Source of the DNA: Phycisphaerales bacterium
GTDB taxonomy: Bacteria; Planctomycetota; Phycisphaerae; Phycisphaerales; UBA1924
Direction of reading: 5' to 3'
NCBI GenBank assembly: GCA_029213305.1
Contig: JARGPA010000008.1
Span: 58,768-122,767 of the forward strand
DNA length: 64,000 nt
Part shown: in pieces, positions 54,063 to 63,960 of the stretch
How positions within the stretch are numbered: position 1 is the first letter of the stretch
Layout: each line of letters begins with the position of its first letter
Position numbers and translations under genes: made by a program
Notes under the pieces: model-generated
The model's database searches: none
Told to the model about the DNA's origin: nothing
What the model saw: only the letters and a program-made list of their open reading frames with translations

Positions 54063-55763
54063 TCAATGACTCGTCGGTTCAAGAATCCCAAGTCCCATCA
54101 AAATCAGGTCGTCATTATCAATGTCGAAATCACCGTCCATATCGAACTGCTCTTGCCCAGGTGAGATCGGGTTGCCCTTCCCGGTTCGTTCACTGATTGC
54201 TTGCTCGAGCTCTTCCCAATCGATATGGCCGTTCCCGTTGATGTCTCCGAGTTGGGAGACTGGGTACAGTTTCCAGTTCTGATTCATTGGTGCACCATGA
54301 AGTTTTCGGTAAGTCCCATCAGCAAAGAATACTTCAACCCGATCGATCATTGGCGCGTCTGCAAGTCCGAAGTGAAGCGTGTACTCATCTTGAGCTTTGT
54401 AGTTAACTCCTGAACGAACTTCACGCACTTGAGTCTTATCACCTGTCTTTACTTCGACACATGTTCCCACAGAGAACCGGTTCGTTTCTTCTCCAACAAC
54501 ATCAAATCGAACCCATTTGTTTGTCTTTGCGTCCGGACTGTTGTTGATAAACAGATTTACTCTTGCATTTGTCGTCGAAACGAGCATATCAAGATCGTTG
54601 TCGCCGTCGACATCACCTACTGAGACACAGAATACATCATTAACGACCGCAACTCCTGCGCCTGAAGCTTCATCGACAAGAGGCCAGACTGAACTACCAC
54701 GGTACAACCGATTAAGACCCTGCATATTGCAAACATATGTATCGAGATGAGTGTCATTGTCAAAGTCTGCAAAGACGGTTGACCAACCGGTGATGTTGCT
54801 TGCCATGCCCGCAGCGGTAGTTTCATCAACATATGCGGCGCTCGTGCCGTCATACATCAGTAACTTATTTCCCAATGGGACATTCGTCAGGTACATATCA
54901 AAGTACCCGTCAAAGTCGATATCCCCTACTGCGATTCCCATACAGAATAACCAAGCTTCTGCGTTTGCAGCGTAGGTCATATTAGTAAAGGTACCATCCC
55001 CTTCATTGCGATAAAGCTTGTTGTGCAACATCCGGCCTGTTTGAGATCCTTTGTCTGTGCCTATGTAAATATCGTCATCGCCGTCCCGATCGTAATCAAA
55101 GAACGCAGGCAAACAAGATGGATCTCCAGGCGCCTCTACCCCAAGTTGCACAGCAACATCAGTAAATGTCCCATCTCCATTGTTGTGATAGAGTTTGTTT
55201 TCGATCTCGATGTCATCCGTAAATGTACGGACACATGCATAAAGATCTAGGAATCCGTCTTGATCATAATCGCCCCAAGCCGCACCAAGTGATGGTGCGT
55301 CAACATCGATCCCTGCGAATGCGCCTACTTCTGTGAATGTGAGTCCGCCGTCATTTCGGTAGAGCCTACTTGGGACTTTCCAACCTGGGACATGAATGTC
55401 AAGGTCGCCGTCATTGTCATAGTCTGCAGCTGAAATACCCGATACATTCGGCATGAGAGTGAACCCACTCCCTGCGGTTCGATCAGTAAAAAATCCTGAA
55501 CCATCATTTTCGTAGAGCCCGAACTCCCCGTTCAGTCCACCTGCGACAAGAATATCTAGATCACCGTCGCCGTCGAGATCCATCATGCTCACGCCGGCGC
55601 CAACTTGCGCATAGTTAAACCCCTGACGGAAGTTCACGCCTCGTGTGAGTGATTCGTTAGTAAACGAAAGCGGATTTTTTACAACTCCGTTTGAATATGC
55701 GTTTGCGGAAAATATACCAATACTTGCAAGAATGATTGTGTTCTTCATGATGTAGCTTTTCAT
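54063..55763 (-). CDS. Secreted VCBS/FG-GAP repeat protein, paralogue of the gene at 52118
   Basis: A 566-residue protein with the same order of domains: signal peptide (TIILASIGIFSANAYS), seven FG-GAP units, the UnbV-like segment REVRSGVNYKAQDEYTLHFGLA and the dockerin-like pair DINGNGHIDWEEL and DMDGDFDIDNDDL. Long stretches are identical to the neighbouring gene, for example GIAVGDI and VFADFDNDT, so the two arose by tandem duplication. The start at 55763 is chosen because GAGGG is suitably placed before it. Each gene has its own upstream gap of about 250-300 bases and therefore probably its own promoter. Confidence 0.9.
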   Translation of the reverse strand: MKSYIMKNTIILASIGIFSANAYSNGVVKNPLSFTNESLTRGVNFRQGFNYAQVGAGVSMMDLDGDGDLDILVAGGLNGEFGLYENDGSGFFTDRTAGSGFTLMPNVSGISAADYDNDGDLDIHVPGWKVPSRLYRNDGGLTFTEVGAFAGIDVDAPSLGAAWGDYDQDGFLDLYACVRTFTDDIEIENKLYHNNGDGTFTDVAVQLGVEAPGDPSCLPAFFDYDRDGDDDIYIGTDKGSQTGRMLHNKLYRNEGDGTFTNMTYAANAEAWLFCMGIAVGDIDFDGYFDMYLTNVPLGNKLLMYDGTSAAYVDETTAAGMASNITGWSTVFADFDNDTHLDTYVCNMQGLNRLYRGSSVWPLVDEASGAGVAVVNDVFCVSVGDVDGDNDLDMLVSTTNARVNLFINNSPDAKTNKWVRFDVVGEETNRFSVGTCVEVKTGDKTQVREVRSGVNYKAQDEYTLHFGLADAPMIDRVEVFFADGTYRKLHGAPMNQNWKLYPVSQLGDINGNGHIDWEELEQAISERTGKGNPISPGQEQFDMDGDFDIDNDDLILMGLGILEPTSH

Positions 55764-56058
55764 CTTGTGTCCCTCTGCTCGCCGCGCAGTAAAAAAAATA
55801 CCATGACATTGTTTCATCAACACCCGAGCAGTAAACATCCCCAAACTCAATGTGTATTGCTTTCTAGCGTATCAGAAAATACCCTTGTTTTAAAAGGAAA
55901 GACTTCCATTTTTGATTAATTCCCACCCATAAGAACCGATTTTTAACAAATCATATTTATTTGATTTATTGAACATATTTCAAATTCCCATGTTTCAATA
56001 CTCCCGCTTGATATCCTGTATTGATCAATCGCATGAATCCAATGAGAAGGAACTATGT

Positions 56059-56886
56059 ATGAATGCTGCTGAGAAAGCCTTTCTCACTGTGATTAGTTGG
56101 CCGAGCAACTTTGACGAAGACGCTCGTGTAGACGCTTTGGTTTCGTGCGCCGGGATGGATCTCTATCAAGCAAAGCTTGCGTCTCGTAGGAATACTCCTG
56201 GGATCATGTTGACAATTGACGCGAGTGTTCGCAAACATGTTGTCAATGCATTACACGATCGATCGGTACTTTGCATTGCTCCAACGAGTGAACAAATTCA
56301 GAGTTATCCAGAACCGATTCACGCACTCGGAATTGATCAGTTTCCTGATTCAGATCCTCCCCGATTTGTGATCAAAACCACAAACGAAACCCCTTGGACC
56401 TTTACGAGTGAACAAGTAAAACTCGTCGTTTGGGGTCGACTCAAATCAACGAGTTCCAAAATTAAAGGAGAAGATCGTTCAGGGATGCAGATGTCTGTCA
56501 TTTCTCCTGAAGTCGCGATTTTTAATGCTGCCACTCAACAAGGTGCGTACATTTCCAAAAATATAAAAGTGAAGGAAATCGTCGATTTTCATATCATGAC
56601 TGATGACGGAATCAAGCTCGTTCGCCTGATCGGGCCTCGAACCCGAATCGGAATAATGGGAGATGATTCTCCCCCTTCATTGCTCGACAACTCATTGTCG
56701 ATAGATCTCATTGAAGTGCTCATGCCTTACGCGTACATTGATCGCGAGTTCCATGACTTTGATCCACCAAGTTCCGTTCGAGCGCATTCACGAAAACACA
56801 ACTCGACAACGAGCAGTGCAACAATCCAATGCTGGATGTTCTATTCCCCTTGGATCGCGCTCATTCGCGAAGCCGTTGGCGGATAG
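56059..56886 (+). CDS. Protein of unknown function
   Basis: A 275-residue protein with no signal peptide or membrane helix. The ATG at 56059 has AGAAGGA (56045-56051) 7 bases upstream; the frame is open to 55969. The N-terminal part (AAEKAFLTVISWPSNFDEDARVDALVSCAGMDLYQAKLASRR) resembles the small domain in which a ribosomal-L7/L12-like or protease-adaptor region accounts for paired helices, but I cannot place it in a family. The middle has beta-strands and the C terminus ends in an aromatic-rich segment, CWMFYSPWIALIREA. Orphan between a VCBS gene and the twin small membrane proteins. Confidence 0.7.
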   Translation: MNAAEKAFLTVISWPSNFDEDARVDALVSCAGMDLYQAKLASRRNTPGIMLTIDASVRKHVVNALHDRSVLCIAPTSEQIQSYPEPIHALGIDQFPDSDPPRFVIKTTNETPWTFTSEQVKLVVWGRLKSTSSKIKGEDRSGMQMSVISPEVAIFNAATQQGAYISKNIKVKEIVDFHIMTDDGIKLVRLIGPRTRIGIMGDDSPPSLLDNSLSIDLIEVLMPYAYIDREFHDFDPPSSVRAHSRKHNSTTSSATIQCWMFYSPWIALIREAVGG

Positions 56887-57075
56887 ATTTTTTATGATAA
56901 ACACTGGTCAATTCGTACTTTAGGGATGAATATCCGTGTTTTTAGCTCTAATAATTAGCTAATGTTGATAGAATGTAATCAGGTCGGATCAGGTAGTGAA
57001 AATCAAATGTCTATTTCCCCAATAATCTGATCGCTGGAGACCCCTCATACAATCTCCAGATGAGGAGACATTTCA

Positions 57076-57318
57076 ATGGAAAGCATTATCCAACAGATGA
57101 TCGACAAAGAAGAGATTTTCTTTGTATTAGTCATCGCAATAAGCATTACTGTGATTTCAATTGTAAAATCACTTACACGCATGATGGGGCGACTCGCAAA
57201 CGAACGCACACGGCGTGAGGTTGCAGCATATATTGCCGAGGGTTCGATGACCCCTGAGCAAGGGGAACGATTGCTCGCGTCATCAAAGTTAAACGACGGC
57301 AGAAGCAGCTGCGGCTAA
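57076..57318 (+). CDS. Small membrane protein with C-terminal SHOCT-like motif, first of a pair
   Basis: An 80-residue protein. GAGGAG lies before the ATG. One transmembrane helix (FFVLVIAISITVISIVK) is followed by a basic stretch and RREVAAYIAEGSMTPEQGERLLASS, a short helical motif resembling the SHOCT oligomerisation motif. The phrase AAYIAEGS is familiar from small membrane proteins of Planctomycetota. It is one of two tandem paralogues. The function is unknown. Confidence 0.8.
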   Translation: MESIIQQMIDKEEIFFVLVIAISITVISIVKSLTRMMGRLANERTRREVAAYIAEGSMTPEQGERLLASSKLNDGRSSCG

Positions 57319-57359
57319 AATCGCGACTAAAGTCAACATCCGAATCACAGGAAACCACA

Positions 57360-57611
57360 ATGAACGAGCTCATTCACAATGTCACATCTGACGGCGATGT
57401 TTTTATCCCATTTATCATTTTCACCTCTGTTGGAATTGTTGCGTTCTTTGCAATCTTCTTTGGATCAATCAAACGGGTCGCAATCCATAAAGAGACAGAG
57501 AAATCTCGCAGAGATATTGCAGCGTACATCGCTGAAGGATCTATGTCCCCAGAAGATGGTGTAAAACTGATGAATGCTGCGTCCCCAGAGAAAAATAACG
57601 ATCAAGCTTAA
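57360..57611 (+). CDS. Small membrane protein with C-terminal SHOCT-like motif, second of a pair
   Basis: An 83-residue protein 41 bases downstream of its paralogue. The order is the same: transmembrane helix (FIIFTSVGIVAFFAIFFGS), basic linker and RRDIAAYIAEGSMSPEDGVKLMNAA. The N-terminal halves have diverged, while the C-terminal motif is nearly identical, so that is the part under selection. Its stop abuts the end of the convergent glycosidase gene at 57612. Confidence 0.8.
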   Translation: MNELIHNVTSDGDVFIPFIIFTSVGIVAFFAIFFGSIKRVAIHKETEKSRRDIAAYIAEGSMSPEDGVKLMNAASPEKNNDQA

Positions 57612-59774
57612 TCAAGCTTTGCAGCTCATGACAAGCACACGCAACGCTTCTGCAATTGACCATGCTTGAGCGGGGCAACCTTGGGGCGCAAACAGTCCAG
57701 TACCATCTGGTTCTGCGTCGTAGATTTCAAAGAGCTGTCCAACAGAACTCCCACTCATTTGATCCACTAACCCAAGCACGATTGCTTGGGTTTCTCTTTG
57801 TGCGCTAGTACTGAATCCTGAGTATCGCAATGATGCTTCACAGTATGGTCCTAGTAACCAAGGCCAGACAGTTCCGTTGTGATATGCACGATCCCGATCT
57901 GTCATTGATCCTTGATAATTCGCACAGTAGTCAGGATGAGAAAAATCAAGCGTGCGCATCCCAACAGGGGTCAAAAGCGAATCACGGACAGCCGACAAAG
58001 TATTTCCTGCGTGCTCTTTCGATATTCCAACCATTGGAAGAGAAAGTGCGAAAAGTTGGTTAGGACGCAGTTCATCGGATCGTGCTTCTTGATGGATCTC
58101 AACACCCGTGAGCAGCGATAAGCAATCGACTAATCCACCTGCAGGTCCATTCGTCATCTTGTTGTGAATCGAGTTCTTTGCTCTATCACAGTATTCTGCG
58201 TACGCTCGCGGATTTCTATCGCTCATCCGTAAACGACATTCAAGTGCATTGACCCAGAGTGCGTTGATCTCGATTGCTTTGCCGTGTCTTGGAGTGAATG
58301 CGACCCCGTCCCTCAGAGCATCCATCCAAGTAAGTTGAGTATCTTCATCGCCGGCGGTAACGAGCCCGTCTTGCTCATCAACTCCGATTTTGTTGATTGT
58401 GCCGTCGATGTATGCTCCCAAGATTTCATCACACGCATGAATCAACTTTGGATCAAGTTTCTTTTTAGACTCTACTTTCCATTGATAGCAGGCATACACG
58501 AACCAAAGCGAGGCATCGACTGTGTTATAGTGCGATGATCCCCCAGCGTCATCAAATCGGTTCGGGATCAGACCGTGCTCGATCGCGGCTGCGAAAGTAT
58601 GAAGAGCGTTGTCTGCTTCATCGAATCGTCCTGTGGTGAGTAACAATCCTGGAAGAGCAATCATCGTGTCTCGGCCCCAATCCGAGAACCATGGATATCC
58701 TGCGAGGATTGATGTTGAAACCTTGGACATTGAATCTTGTGATTGCATCTCGCGATCGACAATGAATCCATCTCCGGCGGTTGCGAGTTGTGCAATCGCA
58801 TCTCGAATTGATTTATCTTCAGGGTTCCCAGCGTTTGCAATCGCATGATCGATTGAAGAAAGAACTCGGTTTTTTCTTCGATCTGAGCACGAGTTCCAAT
58901 CGACGGTAGGACTCGACCCGATTGTTGCTTCGATGCTCAATGACTTTGCTTCATTGCGTCCAACAAACTGTGAGAACGCACCTGGTGAGAACAAGTCCTC
59001 TGCGTCGTCTTGTCCTCTTTGAGATTCATGAGAATAGACAATGTCTCTCCAGACGCATGGTCCTGATTCCCATTCGAGTCCTATCGCTCGAAGAGAGAGA
59101 GTTGCGCTAATTTCTTCTCGTTGAATCCGAACACCCTGTACTGCGGGTTCCTTGATCGAGTTCATCTCATAAGAATTGATGTGAATCGAACCTGGCGCAT
59201 TGAGTTCGTGGAAATCTCGCATTGAAACGAGCGGACGAATCTGGATCTCGATTGATTGATCACTATCGAGCCCGGACTCGATCTCATATTCAACGCGACA
59301 TCCCCCATAATGATCCGCGATCGTAAGCGTTTTTCGGATCTGTACTCTTCCCAGTTGGGTTGGGATACTGAAAACCCAGACAAGTTGATCAACTTCTTTG
59401 ACGAACTCGACAAGATATGGATTGATGATGGGGGGATCTTGATCCTGAAACTGAAATCCAGTGAGTCGAACATCCAGATCGAGACCACAGTTTCCCCCTT
59501 GAGGGATATGGAGATGCTCGTCGAATGCGTTGAGCATCATCGTTCGACAAACAGGAGGAGAAAGCGACGCACAAAGCAATCCGTGATAACGGCGCATAGG
59601 GAGTCCTGATATGGACCCCATTGCGAACCCTCCAAGCCCATCGGGGAGTACCCACTCAGAGGAGAAATCAAGAAACGCGGATCCACAAGAAGCATCAACA
59701 GCCGTGTTATCACGGAATCGAGCAACCCACTTTGGTAACGAATCGAGCATATTGGACGTTGAATTTGTGAACAT
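57612..59774 (-). CDS. Glycogen debranching enzyme family protein (GH133-like amylo-alpha-1,6-glucosidase)
   Basis: A 720-residue cytoplasmic protein. The N-terminal domain (EWVLPDGLGGFAMGSISGLPMRRYHGLLCASL) and the C-terminal (alpha/alpha)6-barrel, with PWFSDWGRDTMIALPGLLL, NTVDASLWFVYA and YHNGTVWPWLLGPY, match the bacterial and archaeal glycogen-debranching family. The acid residues in GRDTM and at the C terminus are in the expected places. It should split alpha-1,6 branch points during glycogen breakdown. No glycogen phosphorylase or synthase is in the window. Divergent from guaB, with only 47 bases between start codons. Confidence 0.92.
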   Translation of the reverse strand: MFTNSTSNMLDSLPKWVARFRDNTAVDASCGSAFLDFSSEWVLPDGLGGFAMGSISGLPMRRYHGLLCASLSPPVCRTMMLNAFDEHLHIPQGGNCGLDLDVRLTGFQFQDQDPPIINPYLVEFVKEVDQLVWVFSIPTQLGRVQIRKTLTIADHYGGCRVEYEIESGLDSDQSIEIQIRPLVSMRDFHELNAPGSIHINSYEMNSIKEPAVQGVRIQREEISATLSLRAIGLEWESGPCVWRDIVYSHESQRGQDDAEDLFSPGAFSQFVGRNEAKSLSIEATIGSSPTVDWNSCSDRRKNRVLSSIDHAIANAGNPEDKSIRDAIAQLATAGDGFIVDREMQSQDSMSKVSTSILAGYPWFSDWGRDTMIALPGLLLTTGRFDEADNALHTFAAAIEHGLIPNRFDDAGGSSHYNTVDASLWFVYACYQWKVESKKKLDPKLIHACDEILGAYIDGTINKIGVDEQDGLVTAGDEDTQLTWMDALRDGVAFTPRHGKAIEINALWVNALECRLRMSDRNPRAYAEYCDRAKNSIHNKMTNGPAGGLVDCLSLLTGVEIHQEARSDELRPNQLFALSLPMVGISKEHAGNTLSAVRDSLLTPVGMRTLDFSHPDYCANYQGSMTDRDRAYHNGTVWPWLLGPYCEASLRYSGFSTSAQRETQAIVLGLVDQMSGSSVGQLFEIYDAEPDGTGLFAPQGCPAQAWSIAEALRVLVMSCKA

Positions 59775-59821
59775 CGTACAAAGAGGATAGTCAGATGATC
59801 CCTTGAGGTAGACAGAGCGCT

Positions 59822-61429
59822 ATGAGCATGGGATACTCTCCCATGGAGACTACCCTTAAATCACCATCAACGCCAGTAGGCTCGAGCTCGAACCAGAACG
59901 GATCGCTTGGGCAATCTTCCCAGTTCACATCCAAACTCGTGATGGACGGCATCACCTTTGACGATGTGTTGCTGATCCCACAAGCTTCGGATGTGATGCC
60001 TGCAACGGCGAACACCTCTACTAGGCTCACCAAGGACATCACACTCAATATCCCAATGGTCTCTGCGCCAATGGATACGGTAACTGAGTCAGAGCTTGCG
60101 ATTTGTCTCGCTCAAGAAGGTGGAATTGGGATTATTCACAAGAATCTCTCAGTAGAAGCACAAGCAAGGGAAGTAATCAAAGTCAAACGAAGCGCTAACG
60201 GCGTGATCACAGATCCGATTACCCTCGGCCCTGACGATACAGTTGCACGCGCGATCGATCTGATGCACGAACACAATGTATCTGGATTCCCGATTACTGA
60301 ACAAGGATCAGAGGATCTTCGATCGAAGGGTCAACTGGTCGGAATCTTGACTCGTCGAGATCTCAAGTTTGCGCAAGATGCAAATACACTCATCCGCGAT
60401 GTCATGACGAGTGAAAATCTTGTTACTGCTTCTGAAGGGACGACTCTCGCTCAAGCAGAAGGGATCCTCAATCAACTTAAAGTTGAGAAACTACTTCTCG
60501 TCGATAATGCAGGTTGTCTCTCTGGATTGATCACAATGCGAGATATTGAGCGACAATCACAGTTTCCAAATGCATGCGTGGATGATCGAGGACGATTACG
60601 CGTAGGAGCAGCAGTCGGACCCAATCAGATGGATCGCGTTGAAGCATTGATCGCCGCGGAAGTTGATGTGCTCGTCGTCGATACAGCGCACGGACATTCA
60701 GGTCCTGTCATTGAAACTGTCAAAGCAATCAAAGCAAAGCACGACATCGGGATCATCGCAGGGAATATCGCGACGGCTGAAGCAGCAATCGCTCTGGCAC
60801 AAGCAGGCGCCGACGCGATTAAAGTCGGAATTGGTCCCGGTTCAATCTGTACGACTCGTGTTGTGACAGGTGTTGGGATGCCTCAGGTTACTGCAGTGAT
60901 GAACGCGGTTGAAGGCCTTCGCTCGATCGGATCAGACATTACAGTCATCGCCGACGGTGGTATTCGTCTCAGCGGCGACATCGCAAAGGCAATCGCAGCC
61001 GGCGCACATTGTGTCATGATGGGTTCACTCTTCGCAGGTCTTGATGAATCTCCAGGAGAACTCGTCATCTCTGGGGGCAGACGATACAAGAGCTATCGCG
61101 GGATGGGTTCAGAAGGTGCGATGAATAATGGATCTGCAGATCGGTATCGTCAGAGCGACAAACTCGCTTCATTGGGGAAACAGCCTCAGAAGTTTGTTCC
61201 AGAAGGTGTCGAAGGCCTCGTCGCATATCGTGGGACTCTTGCAGAGTTTGTATATCAACTCGTAGGCGGGTTGCGATCCGCGATGGGATACTGTGGATGT
61301 CCAACGATTGAAGACTTCCGAACCGATGCGAAGTTCGTTCGCGTTTCGGGCGCAACCGTGATTGAGAACCATCCTCATGATATCAAAATCACGAAAGAAT
61401 CCCCTAACTACACGATTGACCAGATTTAG
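59822..61429 (+). CDS. guaB: IMP dehydrogenase
   Basis: A 535-residue enzyme that oxidises IMP to XMP using NAD, the committing step to guanine nucleotides. The TIM barrel ([13 protein letters not shown] near residue 47, [15 protein letters not shown]) is interrupted by two CBS domains (about 130-250). The catalytic cysteine is in [17 protein letters not shown], and the flap region has [11 protein letters not shown]. Compared with the usual length (about 490) there are some 40 extra residues at the N terminus, rich in Ser, Gln and Asn. The start codon is uncertain because ATG 59822 has a weak ribosome binding site; later in-frame starts are possible. Confidence 0.97.
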   Translation: MSMGYSPMETTLKSPSTPVGSSSNQNGSLGQSSQFTSKLVMDGITFDDVLLIPQASDVMPATANTSTRLTKDITLNIPMVSAPMDTVTESELAICLAQEGGIGIIHKNLSVEAQAREVIKVKRSANGVITDPITLGPDDTVARAIDLMHEHNVSGFPITEQGSEDLRSKGQLVGILTRRDLKFAQDANTLIRDVMTSENLVTASEGTTLAQAEGILNQLKVEKLLLVDNAGCLSGLITMRDIERQSQFPNACVDDRGRLRVGAAVGPNQMDRVEALIAAEVDVLVVDTAHGHSGPVIETVKAIKAKHDIGIIAGNIATAEAAIALAQAGADAIKVGIGPGSICTTRVVTGVGMPQVTAVMNAVEGLRSIGSDITVIADGGIRLSGDIAKAIAAGAHCVMMGSLFAGLDESPGELVISGGRRYKSYRGMGSEGAMNNGSADRYRQSDKLASLGKQPQKFVPEGVEGLVAYRGTLAEFVYQLVGGLRSAMGYCGCPTIEDFRTDAKFVRVSGATVIENHPHDIKITKESPNYTIDQI

Positions 61430-61548
61430 AGCCCGATAGGGCATTTTCACGCCAAATTGGCAGTGATGAAAATCAAATCGCCGATGAACCAATGAGCAGG
61501 TACATCGGTATTATTCAGTTGTAGCAAACCTCCTTGGAGAAGACGAAT

Positions 61549-62355
61549 ATGAGCATTTTACAATCTCGCAATCCGGCCATGCAAGTCTTGCAGTCCGAAC
61601 AAGCATTTGGTGTAGAACGAGCAAAGACGATGTCCATCGGCGGCACGGTGACCGCGACGGGGATCTTGCTCTCGATTGTTGCAACTGTTGGTATCCTGAC
61701 ATGGCAATCGATTAATAGCACTTGGCAATCCAGCGGTGGAAACATGCCTGGATGGGTGATGCCTGCGATCATTGGTTCATTCATCGGCGGCTTGATTGTC
61801 TCATTCGTGATCTATGGGAAACCAAAGCTCGCGCCATACATCGCACCGGTGCATGCAGTTCTCGAAGGACTTTTCGTCGGCGCTGCAACATTCTTCATCC
61901 CGATGCAGTTCTTGCCAATGGGTGCGGACGGTTCGAACCCTGGCGCGATGATCGCGCTCCAAGCAGCAACAGCAACCTTCGCGGTTACTGGAGTGATGCT
62001 CCTTGGATACGCGACAGGAATCATCCGCGTTGGTCCACTCATGAGCAAGATCATGATCACTGCACTTCTCGGGCTCGTTGGGTATACCGCGTTGATATGG
62101 ATCCTTGGATTCTTCGGAGTTGGAATCTGGAACGGATACGCAGACACTGGGATGATGGGGATCGGATTCACAGGCCTCTGTATTGCGCTTGCAAGCATGT
62201 TCTTGATACTTGATTTTCAGTACATCGAAAGCGGAGTAAAATCAGGCGCTCCAAAGTATATGGAATGGGTCGGCGCGTGGGGACTAATGGTCACTCTTGT
62301 CTGGCTGTACATCGAGTTACTCAGACTTCTATCGAAACTCCAATCTCGCGATTGA
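61549..62355 (+). CDS. BAX inhibitor-1/YccA family membrane protein
   Basis: A 268-residue protein with seven hydrophobic helices. The N-terminal cytoplasmic part (LQSRNPAMQVLQSE) is the opening of the bacterial Bax-inhibitor family with NPA motif. Helical sections include the segment HAVLEGLFVGAATFF and the C-terminal LDFQYIESGVKSGAPKYMEWVGAWGL with the acidic residue and the His/Asp-like pair expected for Ca-leak activity of this family. Its function in bacteria is not established. GGAG at 61535-61538 supports ATG 61549 over the upstream TTG. It is followed by a small membrane protein 23 bases later. Confidence 0.9.
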   Translation: MSILQSRNPAMQVLQSEQAFGVERAKTMSIGGTVTATGILLSIVATVGILTWQSINSTWQSSGGNMPGWVMPAIIGSFIGGLIVSFVIYGKPKLAPYIAPVHAVLEGLFVGAATFFIPMQFLPMGADGSNPGAMIALQAATATFAVTGVMLLGYATGIIRVGPLMSKIMITALLGLVGYTALIWILGFFGVGIWNGYADTGMMGIGFTGLCIALASMFLILDFQYIESGVKSGAPKYMEWVGAWGLMVTLVWLYIELLRLLSKLQSRD

Positions 62356-62377
62356 GTTCAAAAGACAGGAGTTAGAG

Positions 62378-62665
62378 ATGATTGGTTGTCTACTCGCCGC
62401 GGGTACATTGATAATGCCTCGCATTTTGCTCTTTGTGTTCTGGATCACAGGACTCTTTGGCAAAGTGGATCCTTGGGAAACCAAGCTTTGGCCGATCCTC
62501 GGTTTCTTATTCTTGCCTGCAACGACTCTGGTCTTTGGGCTTTGCCATCTCTACGGCGAAGGGGAGTTCAATATTCTCTGGATCGTCCTGATGGTTCTTG
62601 CAGTGATGTATGATCTTGGATCAAGTGGTTCTGCGGGGACACATAAAAAACGGCGAAATCGATAG
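62378..62665 (+). CDS. Small membrane protein of unknown function
   Basis: A 95-residue protein with three hydrophobic stretches (LLAAGTLIMPRILLFVFWITGLF; WPILGFLFLPATTLVFGLCHLY; ILWIVLMVLAVMYDLG) and a basic tail. AGGAG (62367-62371) supports the ATG; upstream frame is not used. It follows the BAX-inhibitor-like gene after 22 bases and is probably cotranscribed. The pattern FGLC...W is found in other small proteins of planctomycetes, but I cannot name it. Confidence 0.75.
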   Translation: MIGCLLAAGTLIMPRILLFVFWITGLFGKVDPWETKLWPILGFLFLPATTLVFGLCHLYGEGEFNILWIVLMVLAVMYDLGSSGSAGTHKKRRNR

Positions 62666-62680
62666 ATCGATTCGCCGTTT
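62648..62680 (-). terminator. Hairpin terminator between convergent genes
   Basis: AAACGGCGAA (62648-62657) pairs with TTCGCCGTTT (62671-62680), with further pairs TCGAT/ATCGA inside. On the minus strand the stem continues into six T residues (62645-62650 read in reverse), so it should end the ychF transcript. The hairpin overlaps the stop codon of the small membrane protein gene; plus-strand transcripts would have a weaker T-run and end less cleanly. Confidence 0.8.
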
Positions 62681-62701
62681 GAAAAATTACTAATATAGAG
62701 A

Positions 62702-63805
62702 TTAGACATTAAAGAGGAAGTTACACACATCCGCGTCGTGCATGGTATACCCCTTGCCTTCGACGCGGAGTTTGCCGGCTTCTTTGATTGCTTTCTCTGA
62801 CTTGTACTCAACAAGATCATCGACACTGAAACATTCAACGCGGATGAATCCCTTTTCAAAGTCAGTGTGAATCACTCCTGCAGCTTGAGGCGCCTTGCAC
62901 CCGAGCGGGATTGTCCAAGCACGGACTTCTTTTTCTCCAGCGGTGTAATACGACTGGTACCCAAGGAGCTTGTACGCTGCTCTTGCAAGCTTTCCTAACG
63001 CGGGTTCGTCCATCCCCATATCTGCAAGCATTTCAACCTTGTCATCTGCGTCGAGCTCGGAAAGCTCAGACTCAATGCGAGCACAAACTGGGACCATTTC
63101 TGCACCAACATTTACAGCGTGTTCGCGTACGCGTGTGACGAGTTCACCTTCTCCGTTTGGATCATCATCCGATACATTTGCGATGTACAAAATTGGTTTA
63201 ACTGTAATCAAACCGAGTCTGTCTCTCGCTTTGATCAAGTCTGGATCAGTCAGTTCGAGCGCTCGTGCCGGTTTTTGATCTTCAAGAACTGGAGTGAGTA
63301 GTTCGATGACTTTCATTCTCGAGATTGCATCGCGGTCGCCGCCCTTTGCGTTTCGTTTTGCTTTGGACGCAGCATTCTCAATCGTTTGGATATCTGATAA
63401 AATCAGTTCGAGTTCGATCGTTTCGATATCGCGAAGGGGATCAACTGAACCATCGACATGGGTGATGTCTTCGCCGCCGGGTGCTTTTTCGAAGCATCGA
63501 ACAACTTGGATGATCGCGTCAACATCGCGGATGTGTCCGAGGAATGCATTGCCCTTTCCTTCTCCGGTTGATGCGCCGCGGACGAGTCCTGCGATATCGA
63601 CAAGTTCGAGGGCGGCCGGGATTACCTTTTGAGTTTTAATATGCTCTTGGATGATGTCGAGTCTTGGATCGGGAATAGGTACAACCCCGATGTTTGGATC
63701 AATAGTCGCAAACGGATAGTTTGCAGCTAAAGCTCCTGCATTCGTCAATGCGTTGAATAGAGTCGATTTACCGACATTTGGTAGGCCAACAATTCCTGCT
63801 TTCAT
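62702..63805 (-). CDS. ychF: Redox-regulated ATPase YchF (Obg-like)
   Basis: A 367-residue P-loop protein of the translation-factor GTPase group that prefers [24 protein letters not shown] starts the protein, switch region and Walker B follow ([12 protein letters not shown]), and the TGS domain is at the C terminus ([26 protein letters not shown]). The G4 position reads YIANVSDDD, as in YchF rather than NKxD. Binds ribosomes and is redox-sensitive in other bacteria. ATG 63805 has GGAG 7 bases before it; TTG 63811 is too close to it. Confidence 0.97.
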   Translation of the reverse strand: MKAGIVGLPNVGKSTLFNALTNAGALAANYPFATIDPNIGVVPIPDPRLDIIQEHIKTQKVIPAALELVDIAGLVRGASTGEGKGNAFLGHIRDVDAIIQVVRCFEKAPGGEDITHVDGSVDPLRDIETIELELILSDIQTIENAASKAKRNAKGGDRDAISRMKVIELLTPVLEDQKPARALELTDPDLIKARDRLGLITVKPILYIANVSDDDPNGEGELVTRVREHAVNVGAEMVPVCARIESELSELDADDKVEMLADMGMDEPALGKLARAAYKLLGYQSYYTAGEKEVRAWTIPLGCKAPQAAGVIHTDFEKGFIRVECFSVDDLVEYKSEKAIKEAGKLRVEGKGYTMHDADVCNFLFNV

Positions 63806-63960
63806 CGTCAATCTCCGGTGATTTCGCCTTCAAACCGAGTTTCGGTCGATGGCGAAGATCATAGGCCTGGACATACCGAACTTGTATGATCTTGACGAGA
63901 GTCCAGGGGAGAGATGCAGATCGACATAATCTGGAATAGACGCTATCCTTGAATTCCACT

